A stretch of 9,456 bases of DNA from Rhodospirillaceae bacterium UBA6608 (lineage in GTDB: Bacteria > Pseudomonadota > Alphaproteobacteria > Rhodospirillales_A > Casp-alpha2): assembly GCA_002433335.1 (NCBI GenBank), contig DJHY01000014.1, positions 12,045 through 21,500 on the forward strand. Reading direction: 5' to 3'. Made by a program: the position numbers and the translations under genes. Numbering within the stretch: position 1 is the stretch's first letter; each line of letters opens with the position of its first letter. Shown piece by piece: positions 1-6,432 of the stretch. The notes under the pieces were generated by a model, which saw only the letters and a list, made by a program, of their open reading frames with translations, did no database searches and had not been told where the DNA came from.

Positions 1-386
1 CCGAACTTGGCATTGTCGCCGGCGATGATCAGGTCGCACATCATCGCGACCTCGCAACCGCCGCCCAACGCATAGCCCGCGACCGCAGCGATCACCGGCT
101 TGCGGCAGGTGGTGATACGTTCCCAGTCCTTGGTGATGAAGTCGTTCTTGTACGCATCCATCCAGCTTTGCGACTGCATTTCCTTGATGTCCGCACCAGC
201 GGCGAACGCCTTTTCCGAGCCGGTGATGACGATCGCGCCGATCGCATCGTCAGCTTCGAACGCATCCAAGGCGTCGCGCATTTCGGCGACCAGGGCCTTA
301 TTCAGGGCGTTCAACGCCTTGGGCCGGTTCAGGGTAATCAGGCCGACCGCGTCACGCGTTTCGACGATGATGTTTTCGTAAGCCAT
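1..386 (-). CDS. Enoyl-CoA hydratase (crotonase family), C-terminal part outside window
   Basis: Short-chain enoyl-CoA hydratase adds water across the trans-2,3 double bond of enoyl-CoA in fatty-acid beta-oxidation or related acyl-CoA breakdown, in the cytoplasm. The 128 residues present start MAYENIIVE and carry the first half of the crotonase fold: the substrate and oxyanion-hole motif [12 protein letters not shown] (about residues 59-70) and the [15 protein letters not shown] block (about 104-118), whose Glu112 matches the first catalytic glutamate of the hydratase family. The second catalytic glutamate lies past the window edge, so hydratase rather than another crotonase activity is likely but not proven. 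The start ATG (384-386) has a GGAAG-type ribosome binding site about 10 bases upstream. It is the last gene seen in a minus-strand run behind mutM and a small secreted protein; the gap to that protein is 55 bases. The match to family motifs is strong; the physiological substrate is unknown. Confidence 0.93.
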   Translation of the reverse strand, partial: MAYENIIVETRDAVGLITLNRPKALNALNKALVAEMRDALDAFEADDAIGAIVITGSEKAFAAGADIKEMQSQSWMDAYKNDFITKDWERITTCRKPVIAAVAGYALGGGCEVAMMCDLIIAGDNAKF

Positions 387-441
387 GTTCGTTGCTTCCG
401 TTTCTAGTCAGATGGGGTCGTATCAATGGGCGTCGGGGCGG

Positions 442-807
442 TCAGCCGCCGGGCGCCAGGCGGAACCGCACCGTCGGCACGGGTCCTTCCGGAAATTCCA
501 GGATCAGGCTTTCGCCTTCACGGCGGTAATGGCCGCTTTTGACTTTGGTCCATCCCAGCTGCGGCAGGGTCCGGTCGTAGAAGCCGAGGATACCCGGCTT
601 GTTCAAACCGCCGGCCAGGGCCTGGGCCTCGACGATCCGCCCGGCCGGGGTTTCGAACACCACCCCCGCGTCGGGAATATCGGTCAGCCCCGGCATCAGC
701 GGCAGGTCATCGATCCCGCCGACGAATTGAGCCTGGGCGGGCAGCGCCGCCGCCAGCCACATAAAAGCAGCAAGGGCAATGGGTCGCAGATGGAACAGCA
801 CGCTCAT
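442..807 (-). CDS. Small secreted or periplasmic protein of unknown function
   Basis: I do not recognise this family. The protein of 121 residues starts MSVLFHLRPI and has a clear Sec-type signal: a short basic start (Arg8), a hydrophobic stretch (about residues 9-23) and a likely signal peptidase I site after AQA (residue 26). The mature part of about 95 residues has no membrane segment and no cysteine; it contains DLPLMPGL and a C-terminal half rich in aromatic and charged residues (GFYDRTLPQLGW, HYRREGESLILEF) that looks like beta strands. An upstream in-frame ATG at 832-834 would add nine residues and overlap mutM; the 805-807 ATG is preferred because it puts the signal peptide at the N terminus and has a purine-rich GAGGTAGGG about 10 bases upstream, overlapping the mutM stop. 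The gene lies 14 bases after mutM and is probably cotranscribed and translationally coupled with it. A role in DNA repair is not implied by position alone. Confidence 0.8.
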   Translation of the reverse strand: MSVLFHLRPIALAAFMWLAAALPAQAQFVGGIDDLPLMPGLTDIPDAGVVFETPAGRIVEAQALAGGLNKPGILGFYDRTLPQLGWTKVKSGHYRREGESLILEFPEGPVPTVRFRLAPGG

Positions 808-821
808 GGGGCGGTGATACC

Positions 822-1652
822 CTACCTCTGGCACTTGGGACAGAAGAAAGTCGACCGGCCCGCCTGGGTGATCTGCTGAACGACAGCGTTGCAGCCCGCA
901 TGGGCGCAGGGCTCGCCGGTGCGCCCATAAACATCGAAATTATGCTGGAAGTATCCCAATTCCCCATCGGGGCGGATGTGATCGCGCAGGGACGACCCGC
1001 CAGAAGCGATGGCCTCCGTCAGCACGACCTTGACGGCCGCCGCCAGCTTATCCGCCCTGGCGCCCTGAACCGTATGGGCCGAGCGGCGCGGCGAGATGCC
1101 GGAGCGGAACAAAGCTTCGCAGGCATAGATATTGCCGACCCCGGCGACGACCTTTTGGTCGAGTAGCGCAACCTTGATCGAGGTCTTGCGCCCCTTCAGG
1201 CGGTCGGCCAGGACCTTGCCGTTGAAGGCCGCATCGTCGAGCGGCTCCGGCCCCAGCTTCGCCAACATGGGGTAGGCGTCCAGGTCCGCCGCCGCCCATA
1301 GGTCCATGAACCCGAAGCGGCGCGGGTCGTTGTAATGGGCCTCGCCGCCGCCCGACATCTTGAAGATCACGTGGTCGTGCTTTTCTTCCGCGAATGCCGT
1401 CTGGCCCAGGCGGAAGCTGCCCGACATCCCCAGATGGGCGATCAGCACATCCGGCCCGTCGAGGTCGAAAATCAGGAATTTGGCGCGGCGGCGGATCGCG
1501 GCGACCGTGCGCCCCGTCAGGCGCTGGCCGAAGCCGTCGGGCAGGGGGAAGCGCAGGTTGGGACGACGTTGGATGACGGCCTCCAGCCGCTTGCCCTGCA
1601 TGGCCGGAATCAGACCCCGGCGGACGGTTTCGACTTCGGGCAATTCAGGCAT
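822..1652 (-). CDS. mutM: Formamidopyrimidine-DNA glycosylase (Fpg/MutM)
   Basis: Bifunctional DNA glycosylase/AP lyase that removes 8-oxoguanine and formamidopyrimidines from oxidised DNA. The 276-residue product has the usual family length. Its N terminus [10 protein letters not shown] supplies, after Met removal, the catalytic proline (Pro2) with Glu3 and Glu6. The family's catalytic lysine is Lys58 (AKFLIFDL), the helix-two-turn-helix is at about 155-180 (SIKVALLDQ, then [12 protein letters not shown] with Asn174), and the C-terminal zinc finger has Cys249, Cys254, Cys271 and Cys274 with Arg266 in its loop. An in-frame ATG 36 bases upstream would give 288 residues, but it would bury the catalytic proline; the start at 1650-1652 is required by mechanism and is backed by a GAGGG site seven bases before it. 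The gene leads a minus-strand run with the small secreted protein and the enoyl-CoA hydratase, and is divergent from ubiE. Confidence 0.97.
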   Translation of the reverse strand: MPELPEVETVRRGLIPAMQGKRLEAVIQRRPNLRFPLPDGFGQRLTGRTVAAIRRRAKFLIFDLDGPDVLIAHLGMSGSFRLGQTAFAEEKHDHVIFKMSGGGEAHYNDPRRFGFMDLWAAADLDAYPMLAKLGPEPLDDAAFNGKVLADRLKGRKTSIKVALLDQKVVAGVGNIYACEALFRSGISPRRSAHTVQGARADKLAAAVKVVLTEAIASGGSSLRDHIRPDGELGYFQHNFDVYGRTGEPCAHAGCNAVVQQITQAGRSTFFCPKCQR

Positions 1653-1659
1653 GGACGGA

Positions 1660-1664
1660 CCCTC
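1660..1664 (-). promoter_or_regulatory. Ribosome binding site deciding the mutM start
   Basis: GAGGG on the minus strand, seven bases before the ATG at 1650-1652. It supports the start that leaves proline as residue 2, against the longer in-frame start at 1688. Confidence 0.65.
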
Positions 1665-1693
1665 GACGGCGGCGCGTTCAAAGCGCATGGATT

Positions 1694-1724
1694 AGGTTCG
1701 CAGGACCGTAGCCTGTTCGAACCT
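1694..1724. repeat. Imperfect inverted repeat in the mutM-ubiE divergent spacer
   Basis: Arms AGGTTCG (1694-1700) and CGAACCT (1718-1724) are perfect complements. Directly inside them CAGG (1701-1704) pairs with CCTG (1712-1715), leaving a 7-base loop and a TT bulge at 1716-1717, so 11 base pairs form in one stem. A competing inverted repeat TAGCCT (1709-1714) / AGGCTA (1728-1733) overlaps it and cannot form at the same time. On the plus strand the element would sit in or just before the ubiE leader, ending 21 bases before the ATG; on the minus strand it lies 41 bases before the mutM ATG. It may be an operator for a dimeric regulator or a leader stem-loop. The structure is visible; the function is inference. 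Confidence 0.55.
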
Positions 1725-1745
1725 CATAGGCTATGTTCCATCGCC

Positions 1746-2558
1746 ATGATCGATCAAAAGACCGAAGTCCCTGACAACGAACAAGCAAACGCCGGTACCG
1801 CTGGTGCCGGGCGAACCACCCATTTCGGCTTTCGCGAGGTCGCGGAGGACGAAAAAGCGGGCATGGTTCGCGGCGTGTTCGACAGCGTGGCGTCGAAATA
1901 CGATCTGATGAACGACCTGATGTCGCTGGGCATCCACCGGGTGTGGAAGTCGGCGATGATGGATTGGCTGCGCCCCCGTCCGGGAATGACCCTGTTGGAC
2001 GTCGGCGGCGGCACGGGCGACATCGCCTTTCGGTTTTTGGACCGCGGCGGGGCCGCCGTCACGGTCTGCGACATCAACGCAGAAATGCTGAAGGTCGGCA
2101 AGGCCCGTGCCCTCGACAAGGGCATGCTCAAAGGCTTCGCCGATGGCGGCATCGACTGGGTCAACGGCGACGCCGAGACCCTGCCCTTTCCAGACAATTC
2201 GTTCGATGCCTTCACCATCGCCTTCTGCATCCGCAACGTGACCCATCCCGAACGGGCCCTGAGCGAGGCGCGGCGCGTGCTGAAGCCCGGCGGGCGGTTC
2301 CTTTGCCTGGAATTTTCCAAGGTCGTGCTGCCGCTATTGGACGAGATTTACGACAAATGGTCGTTCAAGGTGCTGCCCGTGTTGGGCGAGAAAGTCGCCG
2401 GCGACCGGGAGTCCTATCAATACCTGGCGGAAAGCATTCGCCGCTTCCCGCCGCAGGACGATTTCAAGGCGATGATCGCCGAGGCCGGCTTGTCCCGCCC
2501 CGAATACCGCAACCTTTCCGGCGGGATCGCGGCGCTGCATTCCGCCTGGCGCACGTGA
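1746..2558 (+). CDS. ubiE: Ubiquinone/menaquinone biosynthesis C-methyltransferase UbiE
   Basis: SAM-dependent methyltransferase for the C-methylation of the ubiquinone precursor (2-polyprenyl-6-methoxy-1,4-benzoquinol to its 3-methyl form) and, where menaquinone is made, of demethylmenaquinol. The 270 residues include the family start of the catalytic domain (about 38-62, [19 protein letters not shown]), SAM motif I DVGGGTGD (85-92), the acidic residue after strand 2 (CDINAEML, Asp109), [14 protein letters not shown] (141-154), IRNV (162-165), [12 protein letters not shown] (179-190) and the C-terminal [10 protein letters not shown]. An N-terminal tail of about 25 residues rich in Asn, Ala, Thr and Gly precedes the fold and makes it slightly longer than the E. 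coli enzyme (about 250). The ATG at 1746 is the first plausible start; the open frame continues upstream only as antisense of mutM. No strong ribosome binding site precedes it. ubiB follows after 10 bases, so the two are almost surely cotranscribed. Confidence 0.96.
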   Translation: MIDQKTEVPDNEQANAGTAGAGRTTHFGFREVAEDEKAGMVRGVFDSVASKYDLMNDLMSLGIHRVWKSAMMDWLRPRPGMTLLDVGGGTGDIAFRFLDRGGAAVTVCDINAEMLKVGKARALDKGMLKGFADGGIDWVNGDAETLPFPDNSFDAFTIAFCIRNVTHPERALSEARRVLKPGGRFLCLEFSKVVLPLLDEIYDKWSFKVLPVLGEKVAGDRESYQYLAESIRRFPPQDDFKAMIAEAGLSRPEYRNLSGGIAALHSAWRT

Positions 2559-2568
2559 CGATCCGACC

Positions 2569-4110
2569 ATGAGCGGCACCATCGGCAATCTCTCCCGGCT
2601 GTTTTCCCTTGCCCGTCTGCTGGCGCGGCACGATGCCCTGTTCCCCCTGGAAGACCTGGGCGTAGCGCCCGGGATTGTCCGCATCGCCAAGATGCTGTCG
2701 AGCCGCAGCGCCCCGGGACGACCGGGCGAACGCCTGGCCCGCGCCCTGGCCGAGGCGGGACCCAGCTTCATCAAGCTGGGACAGGCGCTGTCGACCCGCC
2801 CCGACCTGTTGGGCGAGGAAATCACCCAGGACCTGGCCCAGCTGCAGGACGATCTGCCGCCGTTTTCGTTCGAACAGGCGCGCGACGCCATCGAACAGGA
2901 ATTTCAGGTGCCGCTGGAGGAACTATATTCCTCGTTCGACCCAGAGCCGGTCGCCGCCGCCTCCATCGCCCAGGTGCATTTCGCCGAAACGACCGAGGGC
3001 GAACAGGTCGCGGTCAAGATCCTGCGCCCCGGCATCGAAACCCGCTTTCGCCGCGACCTGGACCTGTTCCGCTGGACGGCGAAGGTGGTCGAGCGCGCCC
3101 GCCCCGACCTGAAGCGCCTGAAACCGCGCGAGATCGTGGAAACCATCGCCCAATCGGTCGAGATGGAAATGGACCTTCGGTTCGAAGCCGCCGCCGCCGC
3201 CGAGATGGCGGATAATTTCGAAGGCGATCCGACTTTCATCGTGCCGGTCGTGGATTGGGGCCGCACGGGGGCGCGGGTCCTGACCACCGGCCGGATCGAC
3301 GGCATTCCGATCAATGACGTCGATGCCGTGGTCGCCGCCGGGATCGACACGCGCACCGTGGTCGAAAACGCCGCCAAGTCATTCTTCAACCAGGTTTTCC
3401 GGGACGGCTTCTTTCATGCCGATCTGCACCCCGGCAATCTGTTCGTGATGCCGGACGGAGCCATCGGGGCGGTCGATTTCGGGATCATGGGCCGGGTCGA
3501 CCACAAGACCCGCCGAACCTTGGGCGAAATGCTGCTGGGCTTCCTGACGCGCGACTATCGCCGCGCCGCCGAAGTTCATTTCGAAGCCGGTTGGGTTCCT
3601 CGGCATAAATCCGTCGATGCCTTCACCCAGGCCTGCCGGTCGATTGCCGAGCCGATCCTGGACAAACCGCAGAACGAGATTTCCGTCGCCCGCCTGTTGG
3701 GTCAGTTGTTCCAGGTGACCGAGACCTTCGCCATGGAAACGCAGCCGCAATTGCTGTTGTTGCAGAAAACCATGCTGACCGCCGAGGGTGTGAGCCGCAA
3801 GCTTTACCCCGACACCAACATGTGGGTGCTGGCGCGGCCGCTGATTGAAGAGTGGATGCGCGCCAACCTGGGCCCCGAAGCCCGCGTCGCCGATACGGTT
3901 CAGGGATTGGTCGAGGCTGCCGAACGCCTGCCCCGTCTGATGGAAGACCTGGAAATCGGCGCCCGCCGCATGGCCGAAGGGCGCCTGACATTGGACCCCG
4001 AAACCGTGCGCCTGTTGCGCGACGGAGAGGGTACGAACCGCACGCCGTTCGTGCTTTGGCTTGTGGTCGCGTTGCTGGCTGCGATATTCGCCTACAACGT
4101 TATGTCATAA
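2569..4110 (+). CDS. ubiB: UbiB family protein (ABC1/ADCK/UbiB atypical kinase-ATPase) for ubiquinone biosynthesis
   Basis: UbiB proteins are atypical protein-kinase-like ATPases needed for ubiquinone biosynthesis, thought to act at the membrane on lipid precursors or the biosynthetic complex. The 513-residue product shows the family marks in order: KxGQ motif KLGQ (69-72) in the N-terminal extension, the alanine-rich loop AAASIA (129-134) replacing the glycine-rich loop, VAVK with Lys150, an ExD motif (EMD, 200-202), HADLHPGN (283-290) as catalytic loop, and DFG (303-305). A hydrophobic helix at about 493-511 anchors the C terminus; I see one such segment, whereas the E. coli protein is usually drawn with two. 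A run of five alanines (207-211) comes from a GCC repeat. It starts 10 bases after ubiE without an obvious Shine-Dalgarno, suggesting translational coupling. The pairing with ubiE supports ubiquinone rather than another UbiB-family role. Confidence 0.95.
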   Translation: MSGTIGNLSRLFSLARLLARHDALFPLEDLGVAPGIVRIAKMLSSRSAPGRPGERLARALAEAGPSFIKLGQALSTRPDLLGEEITQDLAQLQDDLPPFSFEQARDAIEQEFQVPLEELYSSFDPEPVAAASIAQVHFAETTEGEQVAVKILRPGIETRFRRDLDLFRWTAKVVERARPDLKRLKPREIVETIAQSVEMEMDLRFEAAAAAEMADNFEGDPTFIVPVVDWGRTGARVLTTGRIDGIPINDVDAVVAAGIDTRTVVENAAKSFFNQVFRDGFFHADLHPGNLFVMPDGAIGAVDFGIMGRVDHKTRRTLGEMLLGFLTRDYRRAAEVHFEAGWVPRHKSVDAFTQACRSIAEPILDKPQNEISVARLLGQLFQVTETFAMETQPQLLLLQKTMLTAEGVSRKLYPDTNMWVLARPLIEEWMRANLGPEARVADTVQGLVEAAERLPRLMEDLEIGARRMAEGRLTLDPETVRLLRDGEGTNRTPFVLWLVVALLAAIFAYNVMS

Positions 4111-4116
4111 TCCCGT

Positions 4117-4133
4117 ACGGCATTGCTTGCCGT
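4117..4133 (+). terminator. Possible terminator-like hairpin after ubiB
   Basis: ACGGCA (4117-4122) and TGCCGT (4128-4133) form a perfect six-base stem around a five-base loop. CCC at 4112-4114 can extend it against GGGG at 4134-4137 across a two-base bulge. The stretch that follows is AT-rich (TAAAATTTACTTTAAG) but is not a clean T tract, so this is only a weak candidate for ending the ubiE-ubiB transcript. Confidence 0.35.
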
Positions 4134-4137
4134 GGGG

Positions 4138-4218
4138 TAAAATTTACTTTAAGTACACATCTTGAGCGTAATTTCATAAAACGCCGGAGCATACCGGCGC
4201 GTATGGGACATCTAGGTC
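4138..4218. other. AT-rich intergenic stretch with a small hairpin upstream of coaBC
   Basis: Bases 4138-4180 are clearly richer in A and T than anything nearby and are the natural place for a promoter of the coaBC-dut-rrf2-cysK run, but I cannot pick out convincing -35 and -10 boxes. A perfect palindromic hairpin CGCCGG (4182-4187) / CCGGCG (4194-4199) with a six-base loop lies 20 bases before the coaBC ATG. Read on the minus strand it is followed by TTTTAT, like a short intrinsic terminator for antisense transcripts. On the plus strand it would be in the coaBC leader. Confidence 0.35.
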
Positions 4219-5460
4219 ATGCTTTCCGGTAAACGGATACTGCTGATCGTGACCGGCGGCATCGCCGCCTATAAAACACCCGATCTGGTGCGCCGCTTGA
4301 AAGAGCGGGGAGCCGCGGTTCGCTGTGTCCTGACAGCGGGCGGGGCCGAGTTCGTTTCCCCCCTGGCGCTGGGCGCCGTGTCGGGCGACAAGGTCTACCG
4401 CGATCTGTTCGATCTGACGGACGAACAGGAAATGGGCCATATCCAACTCAGCCGCGATGCCGACGTGCTGCTGGTCGCCCCGGCGACCGCCGACGTGCTG
4501 GCCAAGATGGCGGCCGGCCTGGCGAGCGACCTGGCGACCACGGCGCTCTTGGCCACGGACAAACCGGTCCTGGTTGCCCCGGCGATGAACGTGCGGATGT
4601 GGGAGCATGCCGCGACCCAAGCCAATATCGAGACCCTGAAGGCCCGCGGCGTGACCGTGATCGGCCCGGAATCCGGCGATATGGCCTGTGGCGAATTTGG
4701 GCCCGGGCGGATGACCGAGCCGCTGGATATCGCCGAAGCCTTAATCGCGTTCTTTCACGGCGGACGGCCGCTTGCAGGGAAACATGCCCTTGTGACCAGC
4801 GGCCCGACGCACGAACCGATCGATCCGGTGCGCTACATCGCCAACCGATCGTCAGGCAAACAAGGTCACGCCATCGCCACGGCCCTGGCGGCCCTGGGCG
4901 CGCGGGTGACCCTGGTGACGGGGCCCGTGACCCTGAAGGATCCCGTCGGCGTCGCCACCGTGCATGTGGAGACGGCGCGCGACATGCTGGCCGCCTGCAC
5001 CGAGGCCCTGCCCGCCGACATCGCCGTCTGCGCCGCCGCCGTGGCCGATTGGCGGACCGCCGATCAGGCGCCGGAAAAGATGAAAAAGGACGGCAAGGCC
5101 CTGCCGAGCCTGTCCCTGGCCGAAAACCCCGACATCCTGGCGACGTTGTCGCAAGCAGGCGCCAAGCGGCCTGAACTCGTGGTTGGTTTTGCTGCCGAAA
5201 CGGAAAAGGTGGTCCGCCATGCCCAGGCCAAACTGGCCAAGAAAGGCTGTGACTGGATCTGCGCCAACGACGTTTCCCCGGAAACCGGCACCTTCGGCGG
5301 CGACAGCAACCGCCTGCATCTCGTGACCGAGGCGGGGGTCGAGGACTGGCCCGCCCTGTCGAAGGCGCAAGTCGGCGAGCAGTTGGCGCGGCGCATCGCC
5401 GATCATTTCACCGATCAGGCCGCTGAACACTCTGCCGCCACGGACCCGATTTCCAAATGA
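4219..5460 (+). CDS. coaBC: Bifunctional phosphopantothenoylcysteine decarboxylase / phosphopantothenate-cysteine ligase (CoaBC, Dfp)
   Basis: Makes 4'-phosphopantetheine for coenzyme A in two steps: CoaB joins cysteine to 4'-phosphopantothenate using CTP, and CoaC, an FMN enzyme, decarboxylates the product. The 413 residues have both halves. CoaC (about 1-180) shows TGGIAAYK (12-19), the active-site histidine in [10 protein letters not shown] (His74), PAMNVRMW (121-128) and the flap cysteine Cys157 in [13 protein letters not shown]. CoaB (about 186-400) shows [36 protein letters not shown] (273-278), a KMKK motif (287-290), ENPDIL (302-307), VVGFAAET and [11 protein letters not shown]. The ATG at 4219 places TGGIAAYK at the normal distance from the start. 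A GGGA lies about 10 bases upstream. The stop overlaps the start of dut as ATGA, the coaBC-dut arrangement also known from E. coli. The enzyme consumes cysteine, a loose link to the cysK genes downstream. Confidence 0.97.
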   Translation: MLSGKRILLIVTGGIAAYKTPDLVRRLKERGAAVRCVLTAGGAEFVSPLALGAVSGDKVYRDLFDLTDEQEMGHIQLSRDADVLLVAPATADVLAKMAAGLASDLATTALLATDKPVLVAPAMNVRMWEHAATQANIETLKARGVTVIGPESGDMACGEFGPGRMTEPLDIAEALIAFFHGGRPLAGKHALVTSGPTHEPIDPVRYIANRSSGKQGHAIATALAALGARVTLVTGPVTLKDPVGVATVHVETARDMLAACTEALPADIAVCAAAVADWRTADQAPEKMKKDGKALPSLSLAENPDILATLSQAGAKRPELVVGFAAETEKVVRHAQAKLAKKGCDWICANDVSPETGTFGGDSNRLHLVTEAGVEDWPALSKAQVGEQLARRIADHFTDQAAEHSAATDPISK

Positions 5461-5915
5461 AGCATGTGACCGTTCCCATTCAGCGGCTGCCCCATGGCGC
5501 CGGCCTGCCCCTGCCGTCCTACGCAACAGAGGGATCTGCGGGCATGGACCTGATGGCGGCCATCGATGCGCCGATGACGCTGGCCCCCATGGGCCGCGCC
5601 CTGGTGCCGACGGGCCTCGCTCTGGCGCTGCCGGTTGGATACGAGGCCCAGGTGCGGCCGCGTTCCGGCCTGGCGGCCAAGCACGGGGTTACGGTGTTGA
5701 ACAGCCCCGGCACGGTCGATGCCGACTACCGCGGCGAAGTTAAAGTCATTTTAGTGAATTTAAGTAACGAAACCTTCGAAATAGAACCTGCCATGCGCAT
5801 CGCACAGATGGTCGTGGCCCCGGTGACGCAGGTCGCCTGGGCCGAAACCGACAGTCTGGACGACACTGCGCGGGGGGCTGGCGGGTTCGGCTCAACTGGA
5901 ATAGGGGGCGGCTGA
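5457..5915 (+). CDS. dut: Deoxyuridine 5'-triphosphate nucleotidohydrolase (dUTPase)
   Basis: Hydrolyses dUTP to dUMP and pyrophosphate, keeping uracil out of DNA and supplying dUMP for thymidylate synthesis; the family is a homotrimer. All five motifs are present in the 152-residue product: motif 1 AGMDLMA (28-34), motif 2 RPRSGLA (67-73), motif 3 [10 protein letters not shown] (85-94) with catalytic Asp90, motif 4 RIAQM (114-118), and the flexible C-terminal motif 5 [10 protein letters not shown] (139-148), which closes over the nucleotide. Length is normal. The ATG overlaps the coaBC stop by four bases, so translation is coupled. One oddity is a run of AT-rich codons at about 5738-5790 (two TTA leucines at 5751 and 5760, ATA at 5781, AAA, ATT, AAT, AGT), unlike the GC-ending codons on either side, although the protein motifs continue undisturbed across it. 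Confidence 0.97.
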   Translation: MKHVTVPIQRLPHGAGLPLPSYATEGSAGMDLMAAIDAPMTLAPMGRALVPTGLALALPVGYEAQVRPRSGLAAKHGVTVLNSPGTVDADYRGEVKVILVNLSNETFEIEPAMRIAQMVVAPVTQVAWAETDSLDDTARGAGGFGSTGIGGG

Positions 5916-5918
5916 GCC

Positions 5919-6374
5919 ATGCTGAAACTATCCAAGAAGACGTTGTACGCCATCGAGGCGGTATTGGACGTGGCCTATCACATGGGCGCGCAACCGGTGC
6001 AAAGCCGCGATATTACTCGCCGTCAGGGAATTCCCCGGCGCTATCTGGAACAGGCCCTGCAACAGCTGGTCAAGGCCGACATCCTGGTCGGCGTGCGGGG
6101 GCCCAAGGGCGGGTATCGCCTGGCGCGGGAACGGCGGCGCATCACCGTGGGCGAGATCGTCCGCGTGATCGCCGGCGACGACACCACGGATGAATTGCTG
6201 GAAGACACCAGCGGCTCGGACCTGGGCATCAAGGTGGTCCGCCCGCTGTGGACCGACCTGCGCGAAGCCGCCATGGCCCGCCTTGACGAAACGACCATCG
6301 ACGAGATGTGCCTGAAGGCCAATCAGTCCGGCGTGGAAAGCGAAGGCCGACCAAACCTGGATTTCACCATCTGA
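5919..6374 (+). CDS. Rrf2-family transcriptional regulator (CymR-like, no Fe-S cysteine cluster)
   Basis: Winged-helix regulator of the Rrf2 family, which includes IscR (Fe-S homeostasis), NsrR (nitric oxide) and CymR (cysteine metabolism). The 151 residues start MLKLSKKTLYAIEAVLDVAY; the helix-turn-helix spans about 28-52 (DITRRQGIPRRYLEQALQQL) and the wing holds the family hallmark VRGPKGGYRLAR (59-70), then a dimerisation helix. IscR and NsrR bind an Fe-S cluster through three cysteines at about 90-110; this protein has only one cysteine, Cys131, so it should not carry an IscR/NsrR-type cluster. It starts three bases after the dut stop and ends 58 bases before cysK. In Bacillus, CymR pairs with CysK to sense O-acetylserine, so control of cysteine or sulfur genes is a reasonable inference, with autoregulation possible. 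The regulated genes and the ligand are not shown by the sequence. Confidence 0.92.
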   Translation: MLKLSKKTLYAIEAVLDVAYHMGAQPVQSRDITRRQGIPRRYLEQALQQLVKADILVGVRGPKGGYRLARERRRITVGEIVRVIAGDDTTDELLEDTSGSDLGIKVVRPLWTDLREAAMARLDETTIDEMCLKANQSGVESEGRPNLDFTI

Positions 6375-6376
6375 CA

Positions 6377-6392
6377 TCCTCATCTAAGAGGA
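6377..6392 (+). promoter_or_regulatory. Inverted repeat TCCTC-N6-GAGGA in the rrf2-cysK gap
   Basis: TCCTC (6377-6381) and GAGGA (6388-6392) are perfect complements separated by six bases, starting two bases after the rrf2 stop codon. The 16-base dyad could be an operator half-site pair for the neighbouring regulator or a small RNA stem. The same GAGGA word occurs again inside the cysK ribosome binding site (6419-6423), so TCCTC could pair with either copy. The dyad is seen directly; either function is inference. Confidence 0.4.
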
Positions 6393-6417
6393 CAGACCCC
6401 AAACCGACCCCATCCGC

Positions 6418-6426
6418 GGAGGAGAG
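6418..6426 (+). promoter_or_regulatory. Strong ribosome binding site of cysK
   Basis: GGAGGAGAG, ending six bases before the cysK ATG at 6433, is the best Shine-Dalgarno match in the window. It fixes the cysK start and suggests high translation compared with neighbours, whose sites are weak. Confidence 0.75.
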
Positions 6427-6432
6427 CACCTT

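Noticed and set aside
1653..1688. Upstream ATG for mutM giving 12 extra residues
   Set aside because: It would hide the catalytic N-terminal proline, which must be residue 2 before Met removal; the inner ATG has its own GAGGG site.
1335..1745. Long in-frame extension upstream of ubiE giving a 407-residue protein
   Set aside because: The extra 137 residues lie antisense to mutM and have no methyltransferase-like or other recognisable content; the ATG at 1746 begins a normal UbiE.
3187..3203. GCC triplet run in ubiB as a possible slippage-prone repeat
   Set aside because: Only about five units, encoding a short alanine run that is unremarkable in a GC-rich genome; any loss of a unit would stay in frame.
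4203..4218. ATG at 4203 just upstream of coaBC as an alternative start
   Set aside because: It is in a different frame from coaBC and leads into a short shadow frame that ends at 4232.
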